Shown: piece after piece, positions 63,824 to 64,000 of the stretch | Numbering within the stretch: the stretch's first letter is position 1 | Layout of the letters: each line of letters opens with the position of its first letter | Source of the DNA: Alkalihalobacillus sp. BA299 | GTDB lineage: Bacteria; Bacillota; Bacilli; Bacillales; Bacillaceae_F | NCBI RefSeq assembly: GCF_017745675.1 | Contig: NZ_JAFLJM010000012.1 | Location: 1 to 64,000 of the forward strand | DNA length: 64,000 nt | Reading direction: 5' to 3' | Position numbers and translations under genes: made by a program | The notes under the pieces: model-generated | Told to the model about the DNA's origin: nothing | Database searches by the model: none | What the model saw: the letters and a program-made list of their open reading frames with translations, nothing else

Positions 63824-64000
63824 AGTTAAGCAGTCCTTTCTTTAATGCGTATTTCACTAATTCAGGTCTAGTTTTAAATTGAAGCTTTTCCATAATATTA
63901 CTCTTATGTGTTTCAACAGTCTTTACACTAATGATTAGATTCTCTGCTATTTCTTTATTAGAATAACCTTTGGCAATCCATTCGAGTACTTCTTTTTCCC
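63816..64000 (-). CDS. NarL/FixJ-type response regulator, C-terminal part
   Basis: Only the last 60 residues are inside the window: the LuxR-type [42 protein letters not shown] and [20 protein letters not shown]. It is incomplete because it runs off the right edge. Partner of the adjacent PAS kinase; stop codon overlaps the kinase start. Confidence 0.9.
   Translation of the reverse strand, partial: EKEVLEWIAKGYSNKEIAENLIISVKTVETHKSNIMEKLQFKTRPELVKYALKKGLLNFD

Noticed and set aside
1..64000. tRNA, rRNA, riboswitch, prophage or transposase genes
   Set aside because: None could be recognised by eye on either strand; no T-box, SAM or similar aptamer core was found.

Overview
This is AT-rich chromosomal DNA of a spore-forming Bacillaceae (Firmicutes). 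Evidence: a block syntenic with the Bacillus subtilis yfh-yga region (yfhD, yfhE, yfhF, recX, yfhH, ypzG-like, sspK, yfhJ remnant, yfhP, mutY, yfhS, sspE, ygaC, ygaD, ygaE, gsaB), spore-protein genes, strong AGGAGG ribosome sites, frequent TTG/GTG starts and classical CcpA cre boxes. An ectABC ectoine operon and several Na+-type carriers suggest a halotolerant or alkaliphilic member (inference).

Layout. 1-480: structured repeats. 539-3125: leftward ABC exporter triad. 3288-9534: gsaB/hemL and a large glutamate synthase subunit with an unusual leader. 9825-15138: ygaE, ygaD, ygaC, a DUF3939-like gene, sspE, yfhS. 15783-18326: aminotransferase, quinone oxidoreductase, hypothetical gene. 18442-22755: two-piece chromate-type transporter, a decayed gamma-glutamyltransferase, BluB-like flavoprotein, SDR, mutY and an unknown gene. 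22881-28451: yfhP to yfhD with spore genes, a candidate ncRNA and a lactate-permease relic. 28889-31684: ectABC, interrupted by repeats. 31948-40863: mixed housekeeping genes (bacterial NO synthase, EEP nuclease without a start codon, rluF, AGCS symporter, AprX-like protease, tyrosine phosphatase). 40949-53749: reductive pyrimidine degradation (preT, preA, dihydropyrimidinase, beta-ureidopropionase, NCS1 permease, PucR regulator) plus an omega-aminotransferase and an acylating semialdehyde dehydrogenase that would carry beta-alanine to acetyl-CoA. 54307-55626: FbpA-like gene under a cre box, and rlmN. 55795-61231: five-gene operon (RpiR regulator, YjiH-type membrane protein, M20 deacylase, GNAT, N-acylamino-acid racemase) that fits the D- to L-amino-acid salvage route. 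61516-64000: HAD phosphatase, an araM-like relic, and a NarL-type two-component pair cut by the window edge.

The most striking non-genic feature is a family of 16 structured repeats (14 full-length, 2 partial) in six loci, all on the + strand. They come in two related types of about 148 and 124 bp. Their terminal and second helices change in compensatory fashion between copies, so base pairing is being conserved. A second, nearly fully self-complementary element occurs twice (35139, 46363).

The ectABC and pyrimidine loci look like complete pathways; several other loci show decay (ggt, lctP, araM and yfhJ remnants). No tRNA, rRNA, CRISPR array, prophage or transposase gene was seen.
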